Shown here: piece after piece, positions 1 to 11,379 of the stretch | Layout of the letters: each line of letters opens with the position of its first letter | How positions within the stretch are numbered: position 1 is the stretch's first letter | Source of the DNA: Cornus controversa | Taxonomy: Eukaryota > Streptophyta > Magnoliopsida > Cornales > Cornaceae | Direction: 5' to 3' | Assembly (NCBI GenBank): GCA_026545225.1 | Contig: CM048847.1 | Coordinates: 5,332,001-5,396,000, forward strand | DNA length: 64,000 bases | Made by a program: the position numbers and the translations under genes | The notes under the pieces: generated by a model | The model's database searches: none | What the model saw: only the letters and a program-made list of their open reading frames with translations | Told to the model about the DNA's origin: nothing

Positions 1-979
1 AAAGATCAATCTCCCTCTCTTTGATGCTATTCGGCAAATTCTCTCCTATGCTAAATTTTTGAAGGACTTGTGCACTCAAAAGCGCAAATCTAGGAATAAT
101 GCTCCTAAGAAAGTCCTCTTAACTGAGCACATAAGCTCCATTTTCCAACACCAAGCCCCTCCTAAATTCAAAGATCCGGGTGCTCCGACCATTTCGTGCA
201 CCATCGGAAATCAATCTTTTTAAAAGGCACTTCTTGATTTAGGGGCTAGTGTCAATTTGCTTCCATTCTTAGTTTACCAACAACTAGGTTTGGGGGAACT
301 TAAGCATACCACAGTTGTGTTGCAACTTGCCGATCGTTCAGTGAAGCAACCACGTGGCATAATTGAGGATGTAATCATTCAAGTGGACAAATTCTACTTT
401 TCGGTGGACTTCATAGTCCTTGACACGGAACCAGTTCAAAATCCAAATCGACATATTCCTATCATTCTAGGTCGTCCATTTTTGGCCACGGCAAATGCTT
501 GCGTTAATTGCCGTACCGGAGTAATGGATATCTCTTTCGGGAATATGAAAGTCCGCTTGAACATCTTCAATGCTTCCCACCACACATCCGAAGACGAAAG
601 TGAGTGCTTTTGTGTCGATGTAGTGGAAGACCTTGTTCAAGAAGCACTTCCTTCTATTCTTTCTAAGGATCCTCTAGAGGCATGCCTAAATCATTTCAAC
701 TGTGACGATTTTGACATTGAGCGATCCATTTGTGAAGTCAACTCAATGCTCGACGTCAATACTGTCAAGGATGTGCCTAAATGGAGAGTTCTGAGAGAAC
801 CCTTTCCTCCGTTGATTAATTCCGTCGCTCCCCACGGAGTGGTGGAATTGAAGGACTTGAAAGACGGATCGTTGTTCAAAGTAAATGGGCAGCGCTTAAA
901 AATATGCGTGGATGACCAAGTTACCAACGAATACGTGGATGTCGTCACCTTGACGGATCTCGTATATTTTAACTCGTGA
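1..979 (+). pseudogene. gag-pol remnant of element 1 (protease region and integrase C-terminus)
   Basis: The translated sequence shows the Athila-type aspartic protease region: a glycine-alanine-serine active-site surround before LLPF, then YQQLGLGELKHTTVVLQLADRS and the flap-like GRPFLATANACVNC segment. It ends with the integrase C-terminal motif [20 protein letters not shown]. The same blocks occur in elements 2 and 4, where they are separated by a full reverse transcriptase, RNase H and integrase. It is therefore a shortened fossil with more than one break, and no functional polyprotein is expected. Confidence 0.85.
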
Positions 980-1149
980 GCAGATTCGAACGTCATGCCA
1001 TAGACGTGTAAGGTGGCAAAGCCATGGTAGCTATCATGCTTCCATGATGTCCCTTTAATCTAAGGTAAGTTTTATATCTAAGCAATTTAGTATCTAAGTC
1101 CCAAAAAAATCCAAGTCCATGAAAACAAAACTCAAGCTAACTATTTTTG

Positions 1150-1490
1150 AGCATCTCGATTGATCGAAGCTGAGATCTCAATCAATCGAGATTTTGGTCT
1201 CGATTGATCGAAATATTGCAGAGAATTTGCCAAGTCCAAAGTCCCAAGAGGTAGTATTCTTCGATAGCGCTTCGATAGATCCTCGATCGATCGAAATTTT
1301 GATTGATCGAAATGGGATCTCGATTGATCGAATGAAAGTCTCGATTGATCGAAGTAAAATCTTGATTCACTGAAGAAGGATCTCGATTGATCGAAGCTGA
1401 TCTCGATTGATCGAAGTAGGATTTTGATTGATCAAAATCTTGATTGATCGAGATGTACATCTCGATCAATCGAGATGCACGCGATGCCTG
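1150..1490 (+). repeat. TCGAT-NN-ATCGA palindrome cluster, element 1 spacer
   Basis: More than a dozen copies of a 12-bp imperfect palindrome, TCGATTGATCGA or its complement TCGATCAATCGA, are spaced irregularly at about 15-40 bp, often extended to ATCTCGATCAATCGAGAT. The cluster lies between the integrase end and a conserved TATTTAAA box. Spacing is too irregular for a satellite array. A binding-site cluster for a dimeric host protein is an inference. Confidence 0.85.
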
Positions 1491-1507
1491 CACGTGAGCT
1501 GAATTAT

Positions 1508-1515
1508 TATTTAAA
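1508..1515 (+). promoter_or_regulatory. TATA-like box TATTTAAA upstream of env-position ORF (element 1)
   Basis: TATTTAAA is followed by a conserved CCGTTGGGCTTCCCTC stretch and lies just downstream of the palindrome cluster. The box and its downstream context also occur at 13156-13163 and, on the minus strand, at 56896-56903. Position and conservation suggest an internal promoter for the downstream ORF; this is inferred. Confidence 0.4.
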
Positions 1516-1737
1516 CCGTTGGGCTTCCCTCTCATTTCAAAAGACCATCCGACTTCTTCCTTTTCTCCGAGCGATCCAGAGGTTCTCCAAGCACCATCCC
1601 GCGCTTGATCTACCATCCCCGACCATCCACCACCGTTCGCCGTAGTCCGCGATCACCGCTAGCACTCGCACGTCCCTTTCTTCGCGGCTGCGAGTGGGTC
1701 TTCATCTTTGTGTGCCGATCATCATCTTCACCTTCAG

Positions 1738-2127
1738 GTAAGTGATGCATGGCTATCTTTTACGTAATTTCTCGCTATTTTTGATAGTTTTACGGTGTAA
1801 TAAACATAGACAGTTGATGTTGGGTTGGAATGGTGCATTTGCGATATTCATAATGGGATTTTGCGGGTTTTGGGGGTAGGAATGCATGTATGGGTGAGAT
1901 ATAGCGTTATTTTTGCTTCGAATGCTTACTGTACGGTTTGCAACCGCGGCACCTTCGTTTCGGTTGCATCCGCTTACGCTGCCTTTTTGAGAGCGAATTT
2001 TTGAATTCGTGTGTCAGCACCATGGACTAGGACCTCATTTTCATTTTTTTTATTCTTTTATTTTTATTCTTAGTTTAGCTTTCCTCTTATTTTCTTTTTA
2101 TTTATGTAACTTTTGGAATAAGTGCAG
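1738..2127 (+). other. Candidate intron in the leader of the env-position ORF (element 1)
   Basis: The 5' side reads CAG|GTAAGTG, a near-perfect plant donor. The 3' side has a long T-rich tract ending in GTGCAG, 14 nt before the first ATG of the env-position ORF at 2142. Donor and acceptor are conserved at the same places in elements 2 and 4. Spliced subgenomic RNA for the env-position ORF is reported for related plant elements such as barley BAGY-2, so leader splicing is plausible here. Confidence 0.55.
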
Positions 2128-2141
2128 ATTGTTCTGAGTCT

Positions 2142-3365
2142 ATGGCGAGGGTGAAGAATGCCCCCGGTTCTGTTCGAGACGTGCCCGGGTGAGCCTTCCG
2201 GTCTCGGAAGTTTCACCCGGAGCAGATATTTGACCTGGGAGAGTTCGAGAGGCGTCCCGACAGTGCGTGGACTATCACCGAGCTTAGGAGGCGTTGCCTT
2301 GACCGATTGTGTGTGCCTCCCACTGATGTGGCACACGAGCACTTGGTGCAGGTCTTTTACGAGCGCATGACCTACTCCTGCACAGCGCCGGACACATTAG
2401 AGACGGTCGTGGCCACCACGACGATCACTATTACGCCGAGCCAGATTGCGCAGATGCTCGGCATCCCTCACCAGCAGCCTCCAGATATGGTTGACCAGGA
2501 CGGTCGACCGATTTACAAGGTCACACTTCCAGCAGACTCGACACTATTTTCCATCGTGATGGACATGTGTGGCGGGGCGTTTACCACGCCCAGTCACAAC
2601 TGCACGTCCAAATCGATGTGCCCTAGTAGACTATGGTTCCTGGACACCGTTCTCATCAAGAACGCGTGTCCTCTACAGCATGTGGCAGAGCGCAGAGGCG
2701 ACCTCCTCCGTTGCCTTTAAGCTTTCCACATGGGCACGTGGTTTTCTGTCCCGTCGCTGATATGGGGGCAGATGTTCAAGATATGGGACGGCCTGGTCAA
2801 CAAGAGGATGTGGCGAGCAGCGAGTTGGCGACTTCCCTTTCCTTTCTTGGTCACAGCTTTTCTCAGTCCTACCAGTATACCGGTCAGTGATACTGATATT
2901 CAGTTGGCACTGCCCACCCGCTTCACATCTACTCAGTGGGAGAGGGTGCGATGACACTTAGAGCGACAGGACCACCAGGGTGATACACCAGAGGATGTAG
3001 ATATGGATGCCCCGGTGGAGAAGGATGAGGGAGAGCCTGCAGAGGGTGAGTCCGATGATGAGGAGATGGAGGAGGAGGAGATGGATATTGCTGCAGAGCG
3101 GCACGACATCCTGGCGACTGGCTATTCCTGCCTCGCAGCTGATGTTGAGCGGCTTCAGCAGGGTTTTGAGGAGCACGTCCAAGTGACACAGAGTCAGCTG
3201 GAGGGTATCCGATCGGCCATTTCATCTCTGGCACAGGGCCAGAGGGCAATTTTAGATGAGTTCCGAGCCTTCCGGCAGGACCTGCAGTTCCTGTTCGCAG
3301 GTCGAGCTTCCACCTCCACTTTTACTCCCACCTAGCCACCGCCACCACCACCCGCCCTCGAGTAG
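2142..3365 (+). pseudogene. env-position ORF region of element 1 (plant transposon protein type), broken
   Basis: Translation begins MARVKNAPGSVRDVPG and carries the blocks LCVPPTDVAHE, YSCTAPDTLETV, QIAQMLGIPHQQPPDMV, DMCGGAFTTPSHNCTSKSMCPS and KNACPLQHVAERRGDLLRCL. These match the ORF found after pol in many Athila-type elements, annotated as a putative plant transposon protein. A downstream part is very acidic (DDEEMEEEEMD), is followed by a likely coiled coil (LQQGFEEHVQVTQSQLEGI) and ends in a proline-rich tail. It sits where a retroviral env would sit, but I see no signal peptide or anchor. The copy is broken. Confidence 0.75.
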
Positions 3366-5177
3366 CTCTATATGTTTTCACTTGCTGTTTTACTTTCTGT
3401 ATTTTTTCTTTTCTTTTTCTTCTTTCTTTATGTTTGATAGGCCATGTTGGCCATGTTTTCTTTCTTTTTAGGAGTATTCCAGATGCATGTACCTTTTGTA
3501 CTGAACTCATTTTCATATCTATGGAATACAGTTATCTTTTCTTTTATACCATGTGTTATCTTTTCTATCTTTATTTTTGCTTTCTGTCAATATATATGTT
3601 CTCTATACTTTGACTATGTATGTAGTACCATTTGCCTAATTGTTATATGCGATTCAATTGATGATTTCCGTTTATTACCGCCTGGTTTAAATTCCCAATA
3701 CTGTTGAGATTGTTTCAATGCAGTATGTCGTTAATAAAGAAAGGCAGCCCCTTTTCATGCTATACGTTAGCATGCCTGGATAGTCAATATCTTATCGCAT
3801 AGACCTCTTAGACAATTGGGAAACACCAGTTCAGACCCTTAGATATGCAGTGATTTTGCGATTGTCTGTTTGTGCATTCTTATTTCATTATGTTCTATTT
3901 ATCTACTTTTTGTTCCATTTAATGCTCGTGGTATCTAGTTGGTGTCTCGTGCAGGTTTTTCTCATTTCCAGCATGATCGCCCGTAATGGACTGCCATTTT
4001 TGTTGCGTTCTGCAATCCCGGTAAATTCTTTCCTTGTTCTCCTTGTCCACACATTGAGGACAATGTTGCGTCTAAGTTTGGGGGTGCGGTATGCTATACC
4101 ACTTGCATATGCATGCAATGTTCAGTCGTTATATTGATTGTCATTGTAGAGCAAGTTTCTTTTCTTGATATTTTTGCATGCTTGCTATGATGTCTATCTT
4201 TTAAAAGGAAGATCATTCGAATAAATGTCCGAGGTAAATGCAGCAGGTAGTTAAGAACTTTAACATTGTAAATACCCGCACTTTTGCAAGCTATACAGTA
4301 GGCTAGAACGGTCTACATTTTTGTCCAAATATGAGCACGTATAATTCTCGCCCTAAATTTGTCCTTAACCGCACAAATTCGCACACATGCATTTTAAACT
4401 GTGGGGTATAAGTCTGAGGGAGAATTTTGTAAATTTCTATTTTTATCTAAACAACTTAAAGAATAAGTTCTTCCAGTTGTTGTAAAAAAAAAAATAGTAT
4501 AAAATAAATGCAATAAGCCTTCTCACTCAATAAATCAGATTTCTATGCCTCAAAGCATGGAGTGTTCGCGTATAAGTGTGCAAGGTTGAGCAATAATAAG
4601 CGGGTGGCTTACTTAAGTTCATCACCTTGTAAGCTTGGTTATTAAGTCCGAGGGGTGCTTCTTCGCCTAATGCCCTAAAACCAATTGGTTTGGGAGTCAT
4701 TGGCCCAATGCCGCTACATGGGCTTACAAGAAAGCAAAAAGAGCTAAGCATTGCACGGTCATCCGCACATGAGCAATCATGAATGTTTGGTGATAATGAA
4801 CAACTGTGTCGAACCGTTTCAATGAGTTTTTCTCTTAAAAACAGATTTGTTCTTATTCTTCTCCAAATATGACAAAAGTCACGCGTTAGAATGCATGTTC
4901 ACTATTCAAAGAGGATTTTGGGGTCGGAATCGGTATGTTTGTCCGGACTGGCCATTATGTGGGGACCGTCATTTATTTGTAGCTTGTGAAAGTCCATTTT
5001 TGCTAATGACCACATAGTTCTGTAATACTTGTTGCATTTGCCAAATGAGAAATGAACGGATGATCGCCCTTTATCTAGTTGATGACTGAGCATGATTAAA
5101 CTTTTGTATAAGATAGTTAATTTCATTTTTGTAATATTGCATTGCTAAGGGACTAGCAATATGTAAGTTTGGGGGTG
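3366..5177 (+). other. 3' untranslated region of element 1 with two polypurine tracts
   Basis: About 1.8 kb without a supportable ORF. A TAAGTTTGGGGGTG tract occurs twice: at 4073-4086, after a conserved ACATTGAGGACAATGTTGCG, and again at 5164-5177 immediately before the LTR. The second is the normal plus-strand primer. The stretch between them (about 1.1 kb) includes an A-rich run near 4484 and is conserved in elements 2 and 4. Confidence 0.75.
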
Positions 5178-5367
5178 TGATAAGTGATAAGTGTTCAATT
5201 CCATGAATTTGAACCCTCTCTATTGCATATGTTAGTTCCGTTTTTGCGTTTACCGAGATATGTTTACGGTATTTTTGTATTTTTGATGTTTTGCAGGTAT
5301 TGGAGTAAATGGAGCAAAGTTTGAAACTTTCTGCAGTCAAGAGAAGAAATCAGAAAATGCAGCCAAA

Positions 5368-5486
5368 TGCATCTCGATCAATCGAGATGTTGATCTCGAT
5401 TAATCGAAATCTCGATTGATCGAGATCTCATTTCGATTGATCGAAATCTTGATCAATCGAGATCCAATCTCGATCAATCGAGATTC
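5368..5486 (+). repeat. TCGAT-NN-ATCGA palindrome cluster in Athila LTR
   Basis: About seven copies of TCGATTGATCGA / TCGATCAATCGA and close variants in about 120 bp, 190-310 bp from the LTR start and about 120 bp upstream of a TA-rich candidate TATA region. The same cluster is present at the matching place in the other Athila LTRs (17010-17126, 22243-22384, and minus strand 48868-48984). Confidence 0.88.
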
Positions 5487-5609
5487 TGCAGAATCCACTT
5501 GGCCACTTGCTCACCTGCTTTCCCACTTGCAACAAAATCCCCCTTTTTGCACGACTTAGGGGGATTGTCTGACTTGAACAAGACTTTTGGGTGCCTTCTT
5601 GATACAAGA

Positions 5610-5641
5610 GATATATATATTGATATATATATATATATATG
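5610..5641 (+). promoter_or_regulatory. TA microsatellite, candidate TATA region of the Athila LTR
   Basis: An uninterrupted (TA)n tract lies directly before GGTGGGCCC and a purine-rich stretch, downstream of the palindrome cluster. The same arrangement is found at 17252-17277, 22515-22544 and, on the minus strand, 48712-48731, with varying repeat number. Its place in the LTR fits a core promoter; the start site cannot be read from the sequence. Confidence 0.4.
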
Positions 5642-6620
5642 GTGGGCCCCCAAGGGAGAAAAAGGAGCCAAAAAGCACAAAAAGGGCCATATCTCTCATA
5701 TCTCACATATCTCTCAAGACACATCAGAATACTTCAAGAGAGACCTTCGGGAGAGGAAGAGGAGAAGCTGAACTAGACCAAGAAGCTTCACTTTCTTCAT
5801 CAATGGAAGGGTGCAAGGCAACCATGAGCAACTAACTTCCATACTAGGGTGTTGTTGAAGCCCTAGCCATGTAAACATGTTCCTTTTTGTAGCACTTGGG
5901 ATTTGAAATTAAATGTTGATTATTTAGCCTAGTGACTATGTACACAAATACATTTCTTATATATATTCATTTGATATGAAATTTATTCTTGTCTTAGAGT
6001 AGATTTTGTCACTTGAATGCACAACATTTGCATATTCCACAAGAAGTGCAAATGATGGCTAGATAATGGTGTTTAAATGAATGTGTGATGTTAGTTTGTA
6101 TAGACCATGCCAAGACAAGGTAGTTTGGATGTATGTAGTGTTCACTTAGAGAGTAGAGTAATTAGGTAGTTAGTTAGGTTGAAGAGCTATGCTTGTTGAA
6201 GATGGATTATGATAGGTTAGCACACACATTGATCTTTTGATATGTCATTGAGGTCACAAGCCTAATGACATTGTTAGGCATTTAATGAATGAATCCCATG
6301 CTTGCTACACTTATGAACATGTGAATGGCTAGTGGTGGAAACCAACCCTAGTTCTCTCTCCCAACTTTAAACTCTTTACTTTTCTTGTCATTTCATTCAT
6401 GCAATAGTTTATAAACACAAACTCAAAAACCTGTTTTTAGGATTAAAGTAGAATTAATCTTCCTTTAAGACAATTGCGACTAGTCCTCGTGGGATCGATA
6501 CCCTCTATATAGAACCTTATCTACAAAGATTCGTACTCTGGCGAGTGGTTAAATTATATTTTGATAAATTGGGCAAAATTAAGCTTACAATATAATCACA
6601 GTTTAGCCGCATCAAAATTT

Positions 6621-6638
6621 TAGCGCCGTTGCCGGGGA
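6621..6638 (+). promoter_or_regulatory. Primer-binding site, tRNA-Asp (element 2)
   Basis: This 18-mer next to the 5' LTR pairs with the 3' end of plant tRNA-Asp (family form TGGCGCCGTTGCCGGGGA, one mismatch here). Use of tRNA-Asp is typical of the Athila lineage. Intact matches occur at 23517-23534 and, on the minus strand, at 33852-33869 and 63382-63399. Confidence 0.9.
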
Positions 6639-6910
6639 CTTACGGTTTAATTGTCGCCATTGGAAGATTAAATCTGGTTTAATTCTTAGGCTAGAAATTC
6701 TTTCATTGTTTTTGTATATATTTTGTTCTTATTGCTCAAACTTCTTGATTTTAGGTATACCACATAGCGGGCATCGAAAAGAACTGAAGTTGGAACCCTT
6801 TGTGAGTATAAAATCTAATTTAGTGGTTTGAGTTCTTTCATTCTTTTTGTATATATTATTGTTTAATTTATTTCTCTTTGTGAATTGAGGTGTTGTTCTA
6901 TTGTTAATGC

Positions 6911-8460
6911 ATGCTAGGTAGACGGTCATTGTCACTTCCTTTGCTTCCTTGTAATATTTAACTTGAACGAACACTTAGACAACGTAGAGGAACCTCTAGG
7001 GACGCTATATTGCCTAGGACTGAAAACATGGACCCAAATGAAAGACAACCTCCCGGACTACCTCCTTTTAATCATGAACAACCACCTCCACCACCACCTC
7101 CTCAAGGAGAGTTGCTTATGGACTTTTACCTTCCAACTACATTTGAAGTACCTTCATGTATCCAATTTCTGGATGTAGCGGCAACTCAATTCGAAATAAA
7201 GTCCTCCACCATCAATCTTCTTAATAGCTTGCACGGTCTCCCTAATGAGGATCCATACCGGCACTTAGATTATTTCCTTTCTGTGTGTTCCACTATTCGT
7301 GTACCACACTTTACGGAGGATGATCTAAAGCTGCGTATGTTCCCCTTCTCCCTAAAAGATAAAGCTAGAAGTTGGTTCAACTCCTTAGAACCTCACTCAA
7401 TCCATTCTTGGGCGGAGATGCAAATAGAGTTCTTGAAAAAAGACTTCCCAATGGGTAAGACAAGTGATATTCGGCGAGCAATCACCGGATTCACCCAAAT
7501 TGACCAAGAACAATTCCATGAGACGTGGGAGAGGTTAAAAGATCTATTAAAATCTTGTCCGCATCATGCTGTCCCAAAAGGGCAGCTTGTGCAAAGTTTT
7601 TATGATGGGGTGAGTGAGCAACATAGACAAATGATAGACTCCGCATGTGGGGGTGGGTACCTTTTGAAAAGCCCCGATGAGGCATGGAAACTTTTTCAAA
7701 CCCTAAGCAACAATTCAGCTCAACGCTCCTCCACTAGGAAAGGGAAGGCCACCCAACCTTGTAGAGGAGTGCATGAAATTTCATGGGTAGATGAGGTTGC
7801 CATGCAAGTAGAAGCCCTATCCCGAAAAATGGATTTAATCATGAAAAATGGGCTGCCTACTCCAAACCAATCTGTCCAAAATCAGGAAGGGTGTTCGTTT
7901 TACTATAGCACTTCGTATTTTGTGAGAGATTGTCTTATTGCCGGGCAATCTCCCGATTATGCTCAAGAGCAAGCGAATGCCTTGTACTCTAAACAAATGA
8001 ATGATCCATATTCAAACACGTACAATCCTGGTTACAAGAACCATCCGGCTTTTTCATGGAAACCTCAAGAATCAAGTCCCTCTTTTCAAGGGCAAAATTC
8101 TTTTAATTCCCAATCTCAACAGCCTCATTATAGGCCAAATCCTCAACCTTACAATCAAAGATCCAATTACCAACAACCACCACCTCCTCCGAGAAGCCAA
8201 AGCTTTGAAGAAAGAGTGATAAGCAATCTTGAGGCTAATACCCGCTTATTGCAAACTCACTCTCATTCAATCTCTAAGCTTGAAGCCAATGCTCAATCTA
8301 TGGCTAGGTTAGAAGCTCAAATCGGGCAACTAGCTAATGCCTTAAATAGAAGGGAGGAAGGTAAGTTGCCTAGTCAACCGGTGGCGAATCCCAAAAGTGT
8401 CCTTGTGATCGAGGATCCATCATCTTCAACTTGTAATGCTCCTCCGGAGCAAGTTCAATA
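6911..8460 (+). pseudogene. gag: gag region of element 2
   Basis: Athila-type gag. A proline-rich N-terminus (NMDPNERQPPGLPP, then a proline run) is followed by the capsid-like retrotransposon gag domain (FHGLPNEDPYRHLDYFLSVCSTI-like; RMFPFSLKDKARSWFNSL; RRAITGFTQIDQEQFHETWERLKDLL), a knuckle region near 7885-7935, a glutamine/asparagine/proline-rich linker and a repeated coiled-coil-like segment (ISNLEANTRLLQTHSHSIS, then MARLEAQIGQLANALNRREEG). The protein would form the virus-like particle. The copy belongs to a broken gag-pol region. Confidence 0.88.
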
Positions 8461-8879
8461 AATCACAACCTTAAGGAGTGGTAAAATCATTAACTCCAAG
8501 GTAGGGGAGGAAGAGAGAAAGGAATTCCAAGAGCAACCTAAAAATCCAAAGGAATCCCAATTAAATCCAAAATTATTTTCTTTTAATCCAAATGTGAATA
8601 TCATCCCTTTAAATCCAAAAGGAAAGGCAAGTGAAGTTGTGTCGTCATCGATTCCAAATCTTGACACTTCTTTTGAACCTCCGATTCCTTTTCCTCAAAG
8701 ATTGAAGGAACCTTCTCATTTCGGGAAGCAAGGAGAGAAAATCCAAGACATGATGGAGATCTGCAAACAAGTAAAGATCAATCTCCCTCTCCTTGATGCT
8801 ATTCGACAAATTCCCTCCTATGTGAAATTCTTGAAGGACTTGTGCACTCAAAAGCGAAAATCTAGGAATAATGTTCCTA

Positions 8880-9350
8880 AGAAAGTCCTCTTAACTGAGC
8901 ACATAAGCTCCATTTTCCAACACCAAGCCCCTCCTAAATTCAAAGATCCGGGTGCTCCGACCATTTTGTGCACCATCGGAAATCAATCTTTTGAAAAGGC
9001 ACTTCTTCATCTAGGGGCTAGTGTCAATTTGCTTCCATTCTCAGTTTACCAACAACTAGGTTTGGGGGAACTCAAGCATACCACGGTTGTGTTGCAACTT
9101 GCCGATCGCTCGGTGAAGCAACCACGTGGCATAATTGAGGATGCAATCATTCAAGTGGACAAATTCTATTTTCCGGTGGACAAATTCTATTTTCCGGTCC
9201 AAAATCCAAATCGACATATTCCTATTATTCTAGGTCGTCCATTCTTGGCCACGGCAAACGCTTGCATTAATTGCCATACCGGAGTGATGGACATCTCTTT
9301 TGGGAATATGAAAGTCCGCTTGAACATCTTCAATGCTTCCCACCACCCAT
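8880..9350 (+). pseudogene. Protease region of element 2
   Basis: Retropepsin-type aspartic protease block: FEKALL...LGASVNLLPFSVYQQLGL around the active-site loop, followed by HTTVVLQLADRSVKQPRGI and GRPFLATANACINCHTGVMDISFGN. The surrounding KVLLTEHISSIFQ and PSILSKDPLEACLNHFN blocks are shared with elements 1 and 4. It is part of a broken polyprotein. Confidence 0.82.
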
Positions 9351-9799
9351 CCGAAGACGAAAGTGAATGCTTTTGTGTCGATGTTGTGGAAGACCTTGTT
9401 CAAGAAGCACTTCCTTCTATTCTTTCCAAGGATCCTTTAGAGGCATGCTTAAATCACTTCAACTATGGTGATTTTGACATTGAGCAATCCATATGTGAAG
9501 TCAATTCCATGCTCGATGTTAATACTGTCATGGATTTGCCTACGTGGAGAGTTCCGAGATAACCCTTGCCCCCTTTGTCCAAAACTTCCCAAACTCCTTC
9601 TCTAATTTCCCCACCACAACTTGAGCTCAAGCCCCTACTGGCAACACTCAAGTACGTTTTCTTGGGCGCTAATGAGACCCTTCCAGTCATTATTGCTTCC
9701 AATCTTACCAATGATCAAGAGAGGGAACTTATAAAGGTGCTAAAAGAGCACAAGGAGGCAATAGGATGGAGTGTGGCAGATCTTAAGGGAATAGACCCT

Positions 9800-11150
9800 T
9801 CTATTTGTATGCACCGCATACACTTGGAAGAGGATGCAAAGACCTCAAGGGAGGCACAACGTCGATTAAATCCCAACATGAAGGACGTTGTAATGAAGGA
9901 GGTGGTGAAGTTACTAGATTCGGGAATCATTTACCCCATCTTAGATAGCAAGTGGGTTAGTCCCACTCAAGTGGTTCCGAAGAAGTCTGGTATTACGGTG
10001 CAACCTAATGATAAGGGTGAATTAGTTCCCCAACGCACCACCACAGGATGGAGGGTGTGTATTGATTATCAAAAATTAAATTCAGCCACTCGGAAAGATC
10101 ACTTCCCCCTTCCATTTATTGATCAAATATTGGAGAGATTAGCCGGGCAAAGTTTTTATTGCTTTTTGGATGGATATTCTGGCTATAATCAGGTTGCTAT
10201 GGACCCGAGGGACCAAGAGAAAACCACCTTTACATGTCCCTTCGGCACATTTGCTTATAGACGCATGCCCTTTGGGTTGTGCAATGCACCGGCGACTTTT
10301 CAACGGTGTATGATGTCTATCTTCTCGGACATGATGGAAAAATTCTTGGAAGTGTTCATGGATGATTTTTCCGTTTTTGGGCCTTCATTTGAATCATGCC
10401 TCCAAAATCTAGCTTGTGTTCTCAAACGATGTCAAGAGACCAACCTAATTCTTAGTTGGGAAAAGAGTCATTTTATGGTTCAAGAGGGTATTGTCCTAGG
10501 GCACATTGTGTCTAAGAGAGGAATAGAGGTTGATAAAGCCAAGGTTGAGCTCATTTCCAAACTTCCTCCACCATCAACGGTGAGAGAGATTCGTTCATTC
10601 CTTGGGCATGCGGGCTTTTATCGCCGTTTCATCAAAGACTTTAACAAGATCTCTCGGCCTTTGTGTTGCCTTCTTGAAAAAGAGTCTTGCTTTACCTTTG
10701 ATGAAGCGTGCCTTAGCGCTTTTGAAAAACTCCGCACCATGCTTACAACCGCTCCAATTCTAATCCCTCCAAATTGGGCTCTCCCATTTGAGATTATGTG
10801 TGATGCATCCGATTACGCCATGGGTGCAGTCTTAGGGCAACGAGTAGACAAACTACCGCATGTCATCTACTACGCAAGTAAAACCCTTTCTGAGGCTCAA
10901 ATCAATTATACAACAACGGAAAAGGAATTGCTTGCGGTAGTATTTGCATTAGACAAATTTTGAGCTTATTTATTAGGTTCAAAGGTCATTGTCTATTTGG
11001 ACCATGCTGCCCTCCGGCATCTTTTGGCCAAAAAGGACACCAAGCCTAGGTTGATCCGATGGATACTCTTATTGCAAGAGTTCAATTTTGAGATTAGAGA
11101 CAAAAAGGGAACTGAAAATGTGGTGGCTGACCACCTGTCTAGAATTCTTG
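9800..11150 (+). pseudogene. Reverse transcriptase and RNase H region of element 2
   Basis: Ty3/Gypsy-type RT: GIIYPI...SKWVSPTQVVPKKSG, WRVCIDYQKLNSATRKDHFPLPFIDQ, FLDGYSGYNQVAMDP, PFGLCNAPATFQRCM and the catalytic F-M-D-D (10355-10366) in EVFMDDFSVFG. A connection domain follows (LPPPSTVREIRSFLGHAGFYRRFI), then RNase H (IMCDASDYAMGAVLGQR, YYASKTLSEAQINYTTTEKELLAVVFA). It lies between protease and integrase as in Ty3/Gypsy. Part of a broken polyprotein. Confidence 0.9.
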
Positions 11151-11379
11151 TTGAATCCCTCCATAATTCCATTCCAGTTTGTGAATCCTTCCCGGATGAA
11201 CAACTCTTTGTCATCTCTCAAGAGAGTATCCCTTGGTATGCGGATGTGGTTAATTACTTGGCAACCGGTAAAATACCATCTTCTTGGACCAAGCAAGAGA
11301 AGGATCATTTTCTCTCCCAATCACGATCATATTATTGGGACGATCCTCAATTGTTCAAATATTGCCCCGATCAAATAAT

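Larger units (their letters stand above)
1..5177 (+). mobile_element. Athila-lineage Ty3/Gypsy element 1, internal region (partial, broken)
   Basis: Internal region of an Athila-type LTR retrotransposon whose left part lies outside the window. In order it holds protease-region sequence and the integrase C-terminus, a spacer rich in TCGATTGATCGA, a candidate intron, the env-position ORF region, a long 3' untranslated part and a terminal polypurine tract touching the LTR at 5178. It is closely similar to the same parts of element 2. It is a shortened, broken copy: most of reverse transcriptase and integrase is absent. It shares the LTR at 5178-6614 with element 2 or is cut there by element 2 (see findings). 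Confidence 0.88.
5178..6614 (+). repeat. Athila-type LTR between elements 1 and 2 (1437 bp)
   Basis: Starts TGATAAGTGATAAGTG and ends CCGCATCA, giving TGAT...ATCA inverted termini. It is preceded by a polypurine tract and followed by a tRNA-Asp primer site, so it serves as 5' LTR of element 2 and abuts the 3' end of element 1. It contains a cluster of TCGAT-NN-ATCGA palindromes (5368-5486), a TA microsatellite next to GGTGGGCCC and a long AT-rich right half. By eye it differs from the element 2 3' LTR at roughly 15-20 sites, about 1 percent. Confidence 0.92.

Noticed and set aside
4600-4740. Possible tRNA or small RNA gene in the Athila 3' untranslated part
   Set aside because: The conserved stretch with GTCCGAGGGGTGCTTC does not fold into a cloverleaf with A and B boxes by eye, and its conservation follows from being part of the element.
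5587-5690. Short ORFs with runs of isoleucine-tyrosine over TA repeats (also near 17240, 22510, 34870, 35420, 48720)
   Set aside because: They are translations of (TA)n microsatellites in LTRs.
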